Positions 33,190-42,844 of a DNA stretch of 64,000 nucleotides are shown here, in pieces; the first letter of the stretch is position 1, and every line of letters begins with the position of its first letter. The stretch comes from Planctomycetota bacterium (GTDB lineage Bacteria; Planctomycetota; UBA1135; GCA-002686595): positions 47,113 through 111,112 of the forward strand of contig JABACD010000020.1 of the NCBI GenBank assembly GCA_014237855.1, in the 5' to 3' direction. A program made the translations under genes and the position numbers. The notes under the pieces are model-generated. The model had not been told where the DNA came from. It made no database searches and saw only the letters and a list, made by a program, of their open reading frames with translations.

Positions 33190-34935
33190 TTGAAACTACT
33201 AGTCAGCTTCTTCCGACGCTTCCTGCGCCACCCCTGGAAGCTGCTGGGTGGTTTCATCGCGATCCCTCTCAATCGCCTGGCGGACATCCTCGTCACGCTG
33301 ACCATCGGCGCTGCCTTGAATGAGCTGCAGGATGGGGCTGCCGATGGGGTCCTCACTCGGGCTGTGACGCTGGTGGCGATCTACGCCATCTCCCAGGCCG
33401 TCCTCAGCTTCGCTCAGCGCTGGTGGATCGTCTCAACCTCACGCATCGTCGAGATCGACCTCAAGCGCGAGCTCTTCGACAAGCTCACGAGCCTCCCCTT
33501 CTCCTTCCACAACAGGAGCCGCTCTGGAGACGTCGTCAGTCGGTTGACCTCGGACGTCGAGAACCTGCGCATGTTCCTGGGCCCTGGGATGATGTTCGCC
33601 TTCGGGAGCCTGGTGATGCTGCCGGTCACCCTGGTGCTCTTGATTCGACTCGATGCAACCCTGGCGCTCACCATGGCCCTCCCCCTCGCGGTCATGGGCG
33701 GTGGCTTTCGACTGCTCACACCTCGACTGCACGCGGCCAGCAAGGACGTCCAGGAAGGCCTGGCCGATATCTCCCACCGTGCTCAGGAGAACTTCGCTGG
33801 GGTTCGCGTGGTCAAGGGCTTTGCCCGTGAGGAGCATCAGGCCGACCGCTTTGAAGAGGCGTCGCGCATCAATCGCGACCGCCAGATTCGCCTGGCTCAC
33901 CAGCGAGGACTGGCCCACACCCTTGCGGGCACCTCGAGCCAGGTGACCTTCGTGGTCATCCTCCTGCTCGGAGGCCGTGCAATGATCGATGGCACGCTTG
34001 GGTACGGGGACACGCTTGTCTTCATCGATCTGACCCTGAAGCTGTTCTGGCCCATCATTGCCCTGGGCTGGCTGGCCGGGATGTACCCGCGGGCCACTGC
34101 CAGTGCTCAGCGGGTGGAGGAGATCCTCGCCACCGAGCCCGAGATCAGTGACGGGCAGGACCCCATCGCGCTGCCAGAGACACGAGGTGAGTTCCGCCTG
34201 CGTGATGTCTCCTTCACCTACCCGGGCGCAGAGCGGCCGGCACTCGAAGGCCTTGATGTCTTCATCCCCGCAGGGAGTCGCTTTGGGGTGGTCGGACCCA
34301 CGGGGTGTGGCAAGTCGACGCTCCTGAATCTCTTCGGACGACTCTACGATGCAGAGGGAGAGATCGACCTCGACTCGGTGCCGATCAAGCGCCTGGCCCT
34401 CGAGGATCTCAGGAGTCCGCTTGGCTACGTCCCCCAGGACTCCTTCCTCTTCTCGGACACCTGGGCCGAGAATGTTGCCTTCGGCTCGGACGAGCCGATC
34501 GACGATGCACGCCTTGTCGATCTGGCGGAGATCGTCTGCATGACCGATGAGCTGGCACAGTTCCCCGATGGCGCGCGGGAGCTGATTGGAGAGCGAGGCG
34601 TGACCCTTTCGGGAGGCCAGCGCCAGCGCACCTGCATCGCCCGCGCCCTGGCGCGCGAGCCCCAGGTTCTGATCCTCGATGATGCCCTGAGCGCGGTGGA
34701 CACCGAGACCGAGACGCGCCTCATCGAACACCTACGAGGAGCAGCCGGGAGCTGCACGGTCTTGATCGCCACACACCGCCTGAGCTCCGTGCGTGAGACG
34801 GATCAGATCCTGGTCCTCGACGCCGAGGGCCGCACCGAGGCCCTGGGTACCCACGAGGAGCTGCTCGAAGGGGACGGCTGGTATGCACGTACCTGGGCCC
34901 AGCAGCAGACTCGAGCCGAGCTGGAGGAGCTGTGA
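33190..34935 (+). CDS. ABC exporter half-transporter, subunit 1 (degenerate catalytic Glu)
   Basis: This is a 581-residue type IV ABC half-transporter. The membrane domain occupies about residues 1-310 and the ATPase about 335-581. Walker A is GPTGCGKST at 369-377, the signature is canonical LSGGQ at 473-477, and Walker B reads LILDDALS so the catalytic Glu is D498. This pattern, with a complete signature but an Asp in place of the catalytic Glu, marks the non-catalytic side of heterodimeric exporters such as TmrAB or BmrCD. The start is TTG at 33190; a 4-base overlap joins it to subunit 2. Substrate is unknown (drug, lipid or lipid-linked compound). Confidence 0.92.
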   Translation: MKLLVSFFRRFLRHPWKLLGGFIAIPLNRLADILVTLTIGAALNELQDGAADGVLTRAVTLVAIYAISQAVLSFAQRWWIVSTSRIVEIDLKRELFDKLTSLPFSFHNRSRSGDVVSRLTSDVENLRMFLGPGMMFAFGSLVMLPVTLVLLIRLDATLALTMALPLAVMGGGFRLLTPRLHAASKDVQEGLADISHRAQENFAGVRVVKGFAREEHQADRFEEASRINRDRQIRLAHQRGLAHTLAGTSSQVTFVVILLLGGRAMIDGTLGYGDTLVFIDLTLKLFWPIIALGWLAGMYPRATASAQRVEEILATEPEISDGQDPIALPETRGEFRLRDVSFTYPGAERPALEGLDVFIPAGSRFGVVGPTGCGKSTLLNLFGRLYDAEGEIDLDSVPIKRLALEDLRSPLGYVPQDSFLFSDTWAENVAFGSDEPIDDARLVDLAEIVCMTDELAQFPDGARELIGERGVTLSGGQRQRTCIARALAREPQVLILDDALSAVDTETETRLIEHLRGAAGSCTVLIATHRLSSVRETDQILVLDAEGRTEALGTHEELLEGDGWYARTWAQQQTRAELEEL

Positions 34936-36764
34936 GCGATCAGGACACCCTCGACGATGAGCTGATCCGGACCAAGGCCTGGGACAGCAAGCTGCTCTGG
35001 CGCTTGATGGGCTGGGCGCGGCCCCATCGGCTGCACTTCCTGCTCAGCGCGGCGATCCTGGTGGCACTCTTTGCGGTCGCCCTCGCGGGCCCCTACATCT
35101 GGCGCCTTGCCCTCGACGGTCCGGTCAGGGAGATCACCGAGGGAGGCACCGACCGCAAGGGTGCGCTAGAGCACCTCTACGTCCTGGCAGCGGTCTACGG
35201 ACTGCTGGTGGTCGCTCACGGCTTCCTCAGCTACTTCGAGGTCGCCCAGCTGGCACGCACCGGCCAGCTGGTGATCCACGACCTGCGCTCGAAGCTCTTC
35301 GCACACATCCAGAGCCTTGACCTCTCCTTCGTGGATGAACGTCCCACGGGATCTCTGGTCACCCGTGTCACCACGGACGTCGAGAACTTGAGTGAGCTCT
35401 TTACCTCCGGCCTGCTGGTGCTCTTCTTCGACCTGTTCAAGATCCTGGCCCTGGTCGCGATCCTGTTCTGGATCAACCTGGACCTGGCTCTCGTGGTGGC
35501 CTCCCTCACCCCGGTTCTGATCATCGTCAGCATGCTCTTTCGAGGCGGCGCAAGACGTGGTTTCCGTGAGGTCCGAGCCCACCTTGCCAGGCTGAACGGC
35601 TACCTCCAAGAGGTGCTATCTGGAGTTCGGGTGGTGCAGGTCTTTCATCGCGAACAGCGGGTGTCTCGTCGATTCAACTCACTGCTTCAACCCTACCTAC
35701 AGGCCAATCTCAAGACTCTCCTGCTGTTCTCGCTCTTCTTCCCCGCCATCAGCCTCACGGTCTTCGCCATCCAGGGCACAGCCCTCAAGGTCGGAGGTGG
35801 GCAGCTGATCACAGGCGAACTGGAGTTCGGAGCCTTCTATCAGTTCTGGATCTATCTGGCGATGCTGGTCAATCCGATCCGGGAGCTGGGGGAACGCTAC
35901 AACGTGCTCCAGGCAGCCTTCGCCTCCGCCGAGCGCGTGTTTGCGATCTTCGACACCAGACCGAGCATCTCGAAGCAATCCGAGTTCGCTGCCGCCGTAA
36001 GCGAGACGCCCATCGAGCATCTGGTGAGTTTCGAGCACGTCTCCTTCGCCTACATCGAGAACACCCCGGTACTCGATGACGTTTGCTTCAAGATCCCCAG
36101 GGGTCACACGGTGGCCATCGTCGGCCCGACCGGTGCGGGCAAGTCGACCATCGTCAACCTGTTGCAACGGTTCCGTGATCCCGATGCGGGCAGGCTTATC
36201 TTCGACGGGCACGACCTGCGCGGCCTGGACCCTCGGGAGCTACGCTCCGCCTGTGGATTGGTCCTCCAGGACGAGTTTCTCTTCGAGGGCAGCGTTCGAG
36301 AGAACCTCGTCATGGGGCGTGAAGCGGTCACCGAACAGAGCCTTCAGCGAGCCCTGGACATGAGCCACGCCAGAGACGTGATCGAGAGGCTGCCGAACGG
36401 TCTGGAGGAGGTGCTGCACGAGCGCGCGTCCCAGCTCTCTACCGGCGAGCGCCAGCTACTCACCATCGCCCGCGCCCTGGCCGGCGATCCCAAGCTGGTG
36501 ATCCTCGATGAGGCCACCTCCTCAGTTGACTCCGCCACCGAAGCTCGCATCGAGGCAGCCACGCGAAATCTCCTTGCTGGCCGGAGCGCCCTGGTCATCG
36601 CCCACCGCCTCTCCACCATCGAGCGAGCCAACCACATCCTGGTGCTTCACCGTGGAGAAATTCGAGAGTCCGGCACCCACGAGGAGCTCCTACTTCTGGG
36701 GGGTCTATATGCCCGTCTCTACGACCTGCAGTTCACCGAGGCCGACGAGGTGCTCGAGCCCTGA
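34932..36764 (+). CDS. ABC exporter half-transporter, subunit 2 (catalytic Glu, altered signature)
   Basis: The 610-residue half-transporter pairs with the preceding gene. It has a membrane domain at about 35-320, Walker A GPTGAGKST at 398-406, Walker B LVILDEATS with catalytic E527, and a non-canonical signature LSTGE at 502-506. In the heterodimer, its Walker motifs face the good LSGGQ of subunit 1, giving one active ATP site, while its LSTGE faces subunit 1's Asp, giving one degenerate site. The GTG at 34932 overlaps the subunit 1 stop in GTGA. The gene converges with an L,D-transpeptidase gene. Confidence 0.92.
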   Translation: MSDQDTLDDELIRTKAWDSKLLWRLMGWARPHRLHFLLSAAILVALFAVALAGPYIWRLALDGPVREITEGGTDRKGALEHLYVLAAVYGLLVVAHGFLSYFEVAQLARTGQLVIHDLRSKLFAHIQSLDLSFVDERPTGSLVTRVTTDVENLSELFTSGLLVLFFDLFKILALVAILFWINLDLALVVASLTPVLIIVSMLFRGGARRGFREVRAHLARLNGYLQEVLSGVRVVQVFHREQRVSRRFNSLLQPYLQANLKTLLLFSLFFPAISLTVFAIQGTALKVGGGQLITGELEFGAFYQFWIYLAMLVNPIRELGERYNVLQAAFASAERVFAIFDTRPSISKQSEFAAAVSETPIEHLVSFEHVSFAYIENTPVLDDVCFKIPRGHTVAIVGPTGAGKSTIVNLLQRFRDPDAGRLIFDGHDLRGLDPRELRSACGLVLQDEFLFEGSVRENLVMGREAVTEQSLQRALDMSHARDVIERLPNGLEEVLHERASQLSTGERQLLTIARALAGDPKLVILDEATSSVDSATEARIEAATRNLLAGRSALVIAHRLSTIERANHILVLHRGEIRESGTHEELLLLGGLYARLYDLQFTEADEVLEP

Positions 36765-36840
36765 ACCATGCAAGCGCTGGGCTCGAGCTGCGCGCTCCCC
36801 TGGTCTGAGAGAACACTGGCCTATCCCTCTGACTGATCAC

Positions 36841-37548
36841 CTACTCGACGATTCGGACAGGAGTCCCCAGCTCGATCAGGTCAAAGAGCTCGATCACGTC
36901 CGCGTTCGTCATGCGGATGCAGCCATGGGAGGCAGGTGTGCCGATCAGGCCTTCCTCCGGGGTCCCATGGATGTAGATGTAGCGCTGCTTGCTATCGATC
37001 CCCGGGCCGCGGTTGAGGCCTTCCTCGAGACCCTCAAGCCACATGACGCGGGTCGTCACGTGGTCCTCCTCGCTGTCCGTCTCGTCCGTGGTGATCCGCG
37101 CCAGGCGCCCCGTGTCCCGGCGGGACTCGAAGATCGCCCCCGGACGTGCGCCCTCGCCGAAGGTCTCACAGATGCGGTGCTCCCCCAGGGGAGTGCGGTG
37201 GCTGCCCGCCTGACTACCAGTGCCGTAGGAGGACGTCGAGACGGGCCAGCCCCGGTCGGGCACACCGCCCCTGCGCAGCTCGAGCCACTGGAAGCTGACG
37301 AAGACAACCAGGGAGACCGGCCCTTCGACGGAGGCCGCTGGCTCTCCTGCCTGCGATCTCGCGCTGACCTGCAGCCGGCGACGATCATCGGGCTCCTGCG
37401 CCAGGATCTGCGCCAGCTCACCCAGGTCGGGTTCGTCCTCTCGGTGCTGGCCCCCTGCACTCGCCGCCCCAGCCTCCATCGGACCGGAGTCGCCGCATGC
37501 TCCCAGACCAGGGAACCAGATTACGAGGATCAGCTGCAGCCACTTCAT
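36841..37548 (-). CDS. L,D-transpeptidase (YkuD family) lipoprotein
   Basis: This is a 235-residue lipoprotein. The signal sequence ends in a lipobox-like GLGAC with C18 as the lipidated residue. After a low-complexity linker comes the YkuD catalytic domain, with VVFVSFQWLELRR, PVSTSSYGTGSQAGSHRTPLGEH and the active-site SHGCIRMTNADV containing C210 and H208. It forms 3-3 peptidoglycan cross-links or attaches proteins to the wall. Its presence argues for a peptidoglycan wall in this organism. It stands alone, convergent with the ABC exporter. Confidence 0.9.
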   Translation of the reverse strand: MKWLQLILVIWFPGLGACGDSGPMEAGAASAGGQHREDEPDLGELAQILAQEPDDRRRLQVSARSQAGEPAASVEGPVSLVVFVSFQWLELRRGGVPDRGWPVSTSSYGTGSQAGSHRTPLGEHRICETFGEGARPGAIFESRRDTGRLARITTDETDSEEDHVTTRVMWLEGLEEGLNRGPGIDSKQRYIYIHGTPEEGLIGTPASHGCIRMTNADVIELFDLIELGTPVRIVE

Positions 37549-37841
37549 CGGGGGGGGAATCTACAACAAAGATCCGGTCCCAGCTGTCAAAGAATCCGCC
37601 CGCTGATGGGCTCTTGCCGCAGGAGAAACCTCGCTGGAAGGGCTTCGATCAGGTCCGCCTTACACCGGCAGCGCTCCGGACCTCTCCTCTGCTCAACCAG
37701 ATGCTCGCCCGGCAAGGAACACATGATGACCCCGAGAGCCGATGATCTTGATCTGGGAAAGGGAGACGAGCAGTGGCCCGGGGACGACGCGCCTGGAGCC
37801 AGCCAGCAGCTTGGAGACAGGGAACAAGCCAACAGGCTAAG

Positions 37842-39761
37842 ATGACGCCCAGCATGAGCGCTATCCATCCCTTCAAGTTCATCCTCCCGCTTCTTCTACT
37901 CGGACTCGCCTCGGCCAGTCCCCAGGACCCCGCAGACCACGACGAGCCGGCACCGCCAATCGCCATCAACGGGGCCCCCGTCAGCTGGGACGAGTTTGCA
38001 AGCTGGCTCATTCTGATTCAGGGCCCCAGCAATGTGGATGAGTTCGTCATCGAACGCCTACTGGAGGCCGAGGCCCAGCGTCAAGGCATCCTCGGCATCA
38101 GCGAGCAGCTCGACGAGCAGATCAATACCAACATTTCCAGGCGTATCGAAGGCGCCTTCGAAGGCGAGCGGGAGAAGTGGGTCGACGAGCTCTTGAGGCT
38201 CGGACTGACACCAGAGATCTACCATGCAGAGCAGCTGCGAAGCCTCAGGAAGGCGCTCTGGACCAATGCTCTGGTTCCCCGCCATCGCCTGGTCACTGAG
38301 GCAGATGCCAGGGAGCTCTGGGAGGCTCGCCACGGGCCTGATGGCAGGACCATGAACATGTCCCTGCTCAACCTCAAGATCGAGGCTCCCCCCCAGCCCC
38401 CGGGAACCTCCAGGGAGGAGAACATTCGCATGAATGAAGCGGCCAAGGAAGCCGCCTTCGAAGAGGCCCGACTCCATCTCTCACAGCTCAGGGCGGGGGC
38501 TGACTTCGGAGAGCTCATAAGAGAACACTCGGACGACGAGACCACTCGAGATCGAGGTGGCAGCCTCAAGGAGCCCTTCTCCTTCACTCGCTGGCCAGGT
38601 GTCTCGCGCCTCGAACTGGCGGCCTTGAAGGTTGGTGAGTACCTGGAACCCTTCTACAACAGTGGTGGCATCTGCCTGCTGCGCCTCGACAGCGAGGAGG
38701 TCACGCCATTTTCCGAGGTCTCAGCGAGCTTGACCGAGGAGCTCCAGCTAGCTCGCCCCGACCAGAAGGAGTCCCAGGAATACTGGCACTCCCTGATCAC
38801 TGATGCCCGTATAGAGGTCTTGCCAGAGCTCAATCGGATAGTCAGCATCGAGTCACCCCGACGTGATCGCCCGGTCATGATCATCGACGGCGAGCCCATC
38901 ACGCGGCTGGAGTACACCTCCTGGTTGGTCGCGCGCCGTGGACGGCCCCTGATGCGTACCTTCGCCCAGCACATGGATGTCAAGCGACGGGCCAGCGAGG
39001 CAGGCATCAGCGTGACATCCATCGAAGTCGAGCAGAGGGTCCGCGAGGACCTCGACCGCCAGATAGCCATGTTCTTCGATGGTGATCGGGAGGCCTACCT
39101 GGCCGACCTGGCAGCCAACGAGGTGACCCTCGACGAGGCCATGCAACTTTCTCGCATTCGCACCGAGAACATCATGCTCGCTGAGCGCTTGATCGTCCAA
39201 GAGCGCGTCGTGACCCTCCAGGATCTCGAGCGCGAGTGGGAAGATCGCTACGGCGAGGGTGGCAGTAGTTTCGACCTGAGGCTCATCCTCCGCCAGATCC
39301 CAGATCCTGAAGAGGGAGCCCTGCAGACTGACGAGGAGCTGCGCGAGTATCTCGCCGCCCAGAGCCTTCAAATCCAGGAGTTCCTGTCGGGTCTACGCGA
39401 GCGTGCGGAAAATGGTGAGGACTTTGGCGCCCTGGCCCGACTCTATTCCGAGGATGCAGAGTCTCGTGATCGCGGCGGACGTCCAGCGGAACGAATTCTA
39501 CTCTACACCTTGCCCGAGAGTGTCCAGGAGGAGCTGAGGGGCCTGAGTGTCGGTGAACTCTCTGGAGTGATCGAGTTCGGAGGAGGAACCTTCTTGCTCT
39601 TTGAACTCGCAGGCAAGATTCATGTTCCCCTCAAGGATGTCATCGATGAGCTGAGAGTCGAGCTGCAGCAGAGACGGCCAAGTCAGGTCCAGGTCATCAG
39701 CCAGGTCAATTCCTGGACGCAGGACATGCTGCTCAGTCCCCTTCCGGGAATGTACCCCTGA
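37842..39761 (+). CDS. Periplasmic peptidyl-prolyl isomerase with two parvulin domains (SurA/PpiC-like)
   Basis: The product has about 639 residues with a signal peptide (hydrophobic core about 12-24). Two similar modules follow: each has an INGxPVSWDEFASWL- or IDGEPITRLEYTSWL-type N-terminal element, a helical section, and a parvulin-type rotamase core with the DRGG motif (SDDETTRDRGGSLKEPFSF and SEDAESRDRGGRPAERIL). It is probably an outer-membrane protein folding chaperone and prolyl isomerase. The tandem 'N-domain plus rotamase' repeat is the reverse of the SurA layout, where one chaperone domain is followed by two rotamases. Start at ATG 37842 or 37854. Confidence 0.86.
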   Translation: MTPSMSAIHPFKFILPLLLLGLASASPQDPADHDEPAPPIAINGAPVSWDEFASWLILIQGPSNVDEFVIERLLEAEAQRQGILGISEQLDEQINTNISRRIEGAFEGEREKWVDELLRLGLTPEIYHAEQLRSLRKALWTNALVPRHRLVTEADARELWEARHGPDGRTMNMSLLNLKIEAPPQPPGTSREENIRMNEAAKEAAFEEARLHLSQLRAGADFGELIREHSDDETTRDRGGSLKEPFSFTRWPGVSRLELAALKVGEYLEPFYNSGGICLLRLDSEEVTPFSEVSASLTEELQLARPDQKESQEYWHSLITDARIEVLPELNRIVSIESPRRDRPVMIIDGEPITRLEYTSWLVARRGRPLMRTFAQHMDVKRRASEAGISVTSIEVEQRVREDLDRQIAMFFDGDREAYLADLAANEVTLDEAMQLSRIRTENIMLAERLIVQERVVTLQDLEREWEDRYGEGGSSFDLRLILRQIPDPEEGALQTDEELREYLAAQSLQIQEFLSGLRERAENGEDFGALARLYSEDAESRDRGGRPAERILLYTLPESVQEELRGLSVGELSGVIEFGGGTFLLFELAGKIHVPLKDVIDELRVELQQRRPSQVQVISQVNSWTQDMLLSPLPGMYP

Positions 39762-39804
39762 AGAGGTCGCACTGACGCGATCACTGCAGTCCCGATCACG
39801 CTCG

Positions 39805-41760
39805 TTACCACCACTCGCTCAGGAGCTTGCTGGCCCCTGCAGCTTCAATGCTCGCGGGGTTGCTCTCGACCACCTGTTCGAGGAGCACACGAGCCTGCTC
39901 TCGGGAGGCGCTGTCACTCTCCTGCGAGGCCTCCAGAAGCGCCTGGGCATGGCTGACCTTGAGCTCGAGATCCTCGGAGGCAAACTCTCTCGAACGGCGG
40001 AAGAATCGCTCTGCCGGGACCCAGTTTCCAATGTCGGCCTGAATGTAGCCTGCCAGCCGCAGAGCACGTGAGCGCTCTCGAGGACTGATCGTGTCGGAGT
40101 CCGCGAGCGGACGGAGCCGTTCCAGAGCATCCCGGATCAGCCCCTGGCCCAGGTCGGTAGCACCTTGATCGAGGAGTACCCGCCCACGGTGCCACTCGGT
40201 GGTCGCCAGCAAGGTCTGGAACCGTGAGGTCCGGGGGTGACGCCCCACCAGTTCCTCAGCCAGCCCCGCGGCCCGCTCGAGCTCGATATCACGCTCCAGC
40301 CAGGAGACAGCCAGGTTGTAGTCTCGATCCGCAAGGTCACCCTCGACAGTCCTTGCATCGAAGACTGGCGTCGAGACGATCGCCATGCTGCTCATGCCAA
40401 GCCCGACGAGCATGGCGAGCCAGCCCAGGCTGCGCGACTCCCTGGGCAATCGATACTCGCGCACGAGCTCGGAGATCCAAAATCCGGTGAACGGCAGAAG
40501 CAGGACGACGAGGGGTAGGCGTGCCCGCATGCTCACCACCGTCAGGACGATCGTTCCCAGGTAGGCAAGGAACATCAATGCAAGCTCCAGCCGTCTTCCA
40601 CCAAGCTGCCGGCGGAACAACGCCAGCAGGAGACCCGCAAGGCCAAACCCACCCAGGACGGAAAAGCCAGGCCAGCGCAGCCGTAACAACGCGATGTACT
40701 GGCTGTCCCAGATCAGGTGGTGATTGTCAGGAACCTCGTAGTTCCCCAGGGCGAGACGCAGCTTGTTCCAGAAGATCGAAAGGTGCAACCGGGGGTTGGC
40801 CTGCATGGACTCCAGGGCCTGGCCGAGCCAGTAGCTCGAACTCTCGCCGGGATCGAGCTCACGATCGAGGCGCCGCTCTGCCTCGCGCCGCCAGTCATCC
40901 GCCTCGTAACGAGGAATACCACGGACCCAGGGGAACTCGGTGGCGACTCCGTAGGGATTCTCCTCGTTGTTTCCACCAAAGACGTTTGTGCCGGCCCCAC
41001 TCGTGGTCAGGGCAAGGACCTCACCCACCTGCCAGTTGCGCAGCATCACCGGAAGGAGCACCAGAGCTGTGCCTGCACCGAATAGAGCGCTGGAGCGAAT
41101 GGCCCTGGGCAGCCCCAGCTCTCCTGATCTGACTCGCATCAGGGGAAGCAGTGCAAGCAGTGGCAGCAGGATCAGCAAGTTACCGCGTAAGAGCGCCCCA
41201 AGACCCGCCAGGACCCCTGCGAGTAACCAGGCTCGCCAGCTACGACACTCCCCAGTCAGCACCAGAACCAGGCCAGCCAACAGCGGCATGAAGAGGTTTG
41301 GCTTGAGCAACAGGCAAGGCATCAGGAGTGCCGGCGGATACATGGCAAAGCCAGCACCCGCCACCCAGGCTGCCGTGTCTCCGAAGAGTCGGCGGGTGCT
41401 CAGCCAGATGAGGACCAGGGTCAGGCCGCTCAACAGGCACTGCACCAGGCGTACGATTCGTCGATCGTGACCGGCGAGAGAGTAGATGCTCCCGAGAAAA
41501 TACGGGTACAGGGGTTCCTGGAAGAAGACCTCATCCCCCAGCCAATCTCCCGCCGCAATCTCGACGGCCCACTCGTCGTAGGAGCGCTCATCGATCGAGG
41601 GAGCCTCCACAAGCGGGTGGTTCGATTCATACTGACTGAGGGTCAGCAGGCGCAGACCGAGCGCCGCCAGGCAGAGCAGGCCCAGCATCATCCACTGCCT
41701 TCTCGAAGGCGCTTTGATCCCCGCGGGTGCTGGCTCTTCTTGTGGCTCCGTGGTGCTCAA
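39805..41760 (-). CDS. GT-C fold membrane glycosyltransferase with TPR-like tail
   Basis: This is a 651-residue polytopic membrane protein. About 10-12 hydrophobic segments lie between residues 25 and 450. The first periplasmic loop carries SIDERSYDEWAVEIAAGDW, the acidic motif region of GT39/PMT-like GT-C enzymes, with FFQEPLYPYFLG soon after. The C-terminal 200 residues are soluble, Leu/Ala/Arg-rich helix pairs with TPR character. GT-C enzymes transfer a sugar from a lipid-linked donor to a protein or lipid on the periplasmic side. It is the last gene of the radical SAM-GT2-GT-C set and follows GT2 by 31 bases. Substrate unknown. Confidence 0.82.
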   Translation of the reverse strand: MSTTEPQEEPAPAGIKAPSRRQWMMLGLLCLAALGLRLLTLSQYESNHPLVEAPSIDERSYDEWAVEIAAGDWLGDEVFFQEPLYPYFLGSIYSLAGHDRRIVRLVQCLLSGLTLVLIWLSTRRLFGDTAAWVAGAGFAMYPPALLMPCLLLKPNLFMPLLAGLVLVLTGECRSWRAWLLAGVLAGLGALLRGNLLILLPLLALLPLMRVRSGELGLPRAIRSSALFGAGTALVLLPVMLRNWQVGEVLALTTSGAGTNVFGGNNEENPYGVATEFPWVRGIPRYEADDWRREAERRLDRELDPGESSSYWLGQALESMQANPRLHLSIFWNKLRLALGNYEVPDNHHLIWDSQYIALLRLRWPGFSVLGGFGLAGLLLALFRRQLGGRRLELALMFLAYLGTIVLTVVSMRARLPLVVLLLPFTGFWISELVREYRLPRESRSLGWLAMLVGLGMSSMAIVSTPVFDARTVEGDLADRDYNLAVSWLERDIELERAAGLAEELVGRHPRTSRFQTLLATTEWHRGRVLLDQGATDLGQGLIRDALERLRPLADSDTISPRERSRALRLAGYIQADIGNWVPAERFFRRSREFASEDLELKVSHAQALLEASQESDSASREQARVLLEQVVESNPASIEAAGASKLLSEWW

Positions 41761-41791
41761 GCTCGGTCCAATTCCTTCGATCTAGGAGGTC

Positions 41792-42844
41792 TCAGGGGTC
41801 CCGCCGCATCTCCCAGGACTCGGGCATGGCCTCGGTCCGCTCCAGTCGGCGGGCCCGCAGGATCAAGCCAAAGGTCCGACGCCACTCGCGGCCAAACGGC
41901 GTCAGAGATACGAGGGTCATGAGTACCAAGGTAGCCGCTGCGAAGGGCACACCAAAGGACTGACCGATCACCACCACCAGGATCAGCGCAAGGAGCAGGC
42001 AGATGGCGGGACTCAGCGCCGGCAAGTGGGCGTAGAGCCACCATTGCAGCCTGCCGACAGTATCCAGGCCCTGGGGTCGTGCCCCCACATCAATGGCCTG
42101 GAACCAGGCGCGCGCCCGACGCAAGCCCTGGGCCTCAGCAGCGGCTCCGGGTGCTGGCTTGCACTCGAAAAAGCGTGCCCCGGGCACCAGGCGCACCCGC
42201 GGGCAAGGTCCGCCACGCACCTGCATCATCAGGTCGATGTCATCCGCTGCAACTCCCCTACGGGGCACCAGACCGAGCTCGGCACGCCAGGCCAACCACT
42301 GGCCATGAACGCTGAAGAGCCTTCCAAAGCGTGACTCCAGCCCCCTTACCCTGGCGGTCCATCGGTCCCAGACCCCGGAACAGTCATCCATGCAGCTACC
42401 TTCAGCGCTGCCTCCAGGGTCGAGACTCGCCACGAAGCGCTGGCTCCCGCAGACCATGCCCAGGCGGGCATCCGCAGAGAAGGCTTCCACAAGTGCACGT
42501 AGAGCACCTCGCTCCACGAGCACATCAGCATCGGTGAGCACGATCAGGTCCACCTCGCCGCCGATGAAGCCAAGTCCCTCTTCGATGGCCCCGTTCTTTC
42601 CAGGTCTCGTCTCATTCGAGGTCACCTCGGCACGGACGCCAGGGGCGAAGCCGGCCTCTATTGCTCCCCTCGCCAGACTTGCAGTGCCATCCGTCGAGTG
42701 GTCATCCACCACCAGGAGTCGGTGATCGCCCTCACACTCGGGCCAGTCGAGTCGAGCCAGGTTGGAGAGGCGGCGCTCGATTACCCTTGCCTCGTTTCGG
42801 CAAGGTAGCAAGACCCCCACCCGCAATCCCGGCCTCGAACTCAT
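41792..42844 (-). CDS. Glycosyltransferase family 2 with C-terminal membrane segments
   Basis: The 350-residue product is a GT2 enzyme (GT-A fold). Its motifs are VGVLLPCRNEARVIERRL and VVDDHSTDGTASL for nucleotide binding, LTDADVLVERGAL for the metal-binding DxD-type site, and a later DDIDLMMQVR acceptor-side acidic motif. About residues 265-325 contain two hydrophobic helices (AICLLLALILVVVIGQSFGV and the following segment), so it is membrane anchored. Enzymes of this type make lipid-linked sugars or polysaccharide. The ATG at 42844 overlaps the stop of the radical SAM gene by 4 bases. Confidence 0.87.
   Translation of the reverse strand: MSSRPGLRVGVLLPCRNEARVIERRLSNLARLDWPECEGDHRLLVVDDHSTDGTASLARGAIEAGFAPGVRAEVTSNETRPGKNGAIEEGLGFIGGEVDLIVLTDADVLVERGALRALVEAFSADARLGMVCGSQRFVASLDPGGSAEGSCMDDCSGVWDRWTARVRGLESRFGRLFSVHGQWLAWRAELGLVPRRGVAADDIDLMMQVRGGPCPRVRLVPGARFFECKPAPGAAAEAQGLRRARAWFQAIDVGARPQGLDTVGRLQWWLYAHLPALSPAICLLLALILVVVIGQSFGVPFAAATLVLMTLVSLTPFGREWRRTFGLILRARRLERTEAMPESWEMRRDP

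Noticed and set aside
33439..34731. 430-residue minus-strand frame inside ABC subunit 1
   Set aside because: Composition is irregular and the plus strand carries all ABC motifs, so it is a shadow frame.
36508..37845. 445-residue plus-strand frame covering the L,D-transpeptidase region
   Set aside because: It crosses the ends of three real genes and has no recognizable features.
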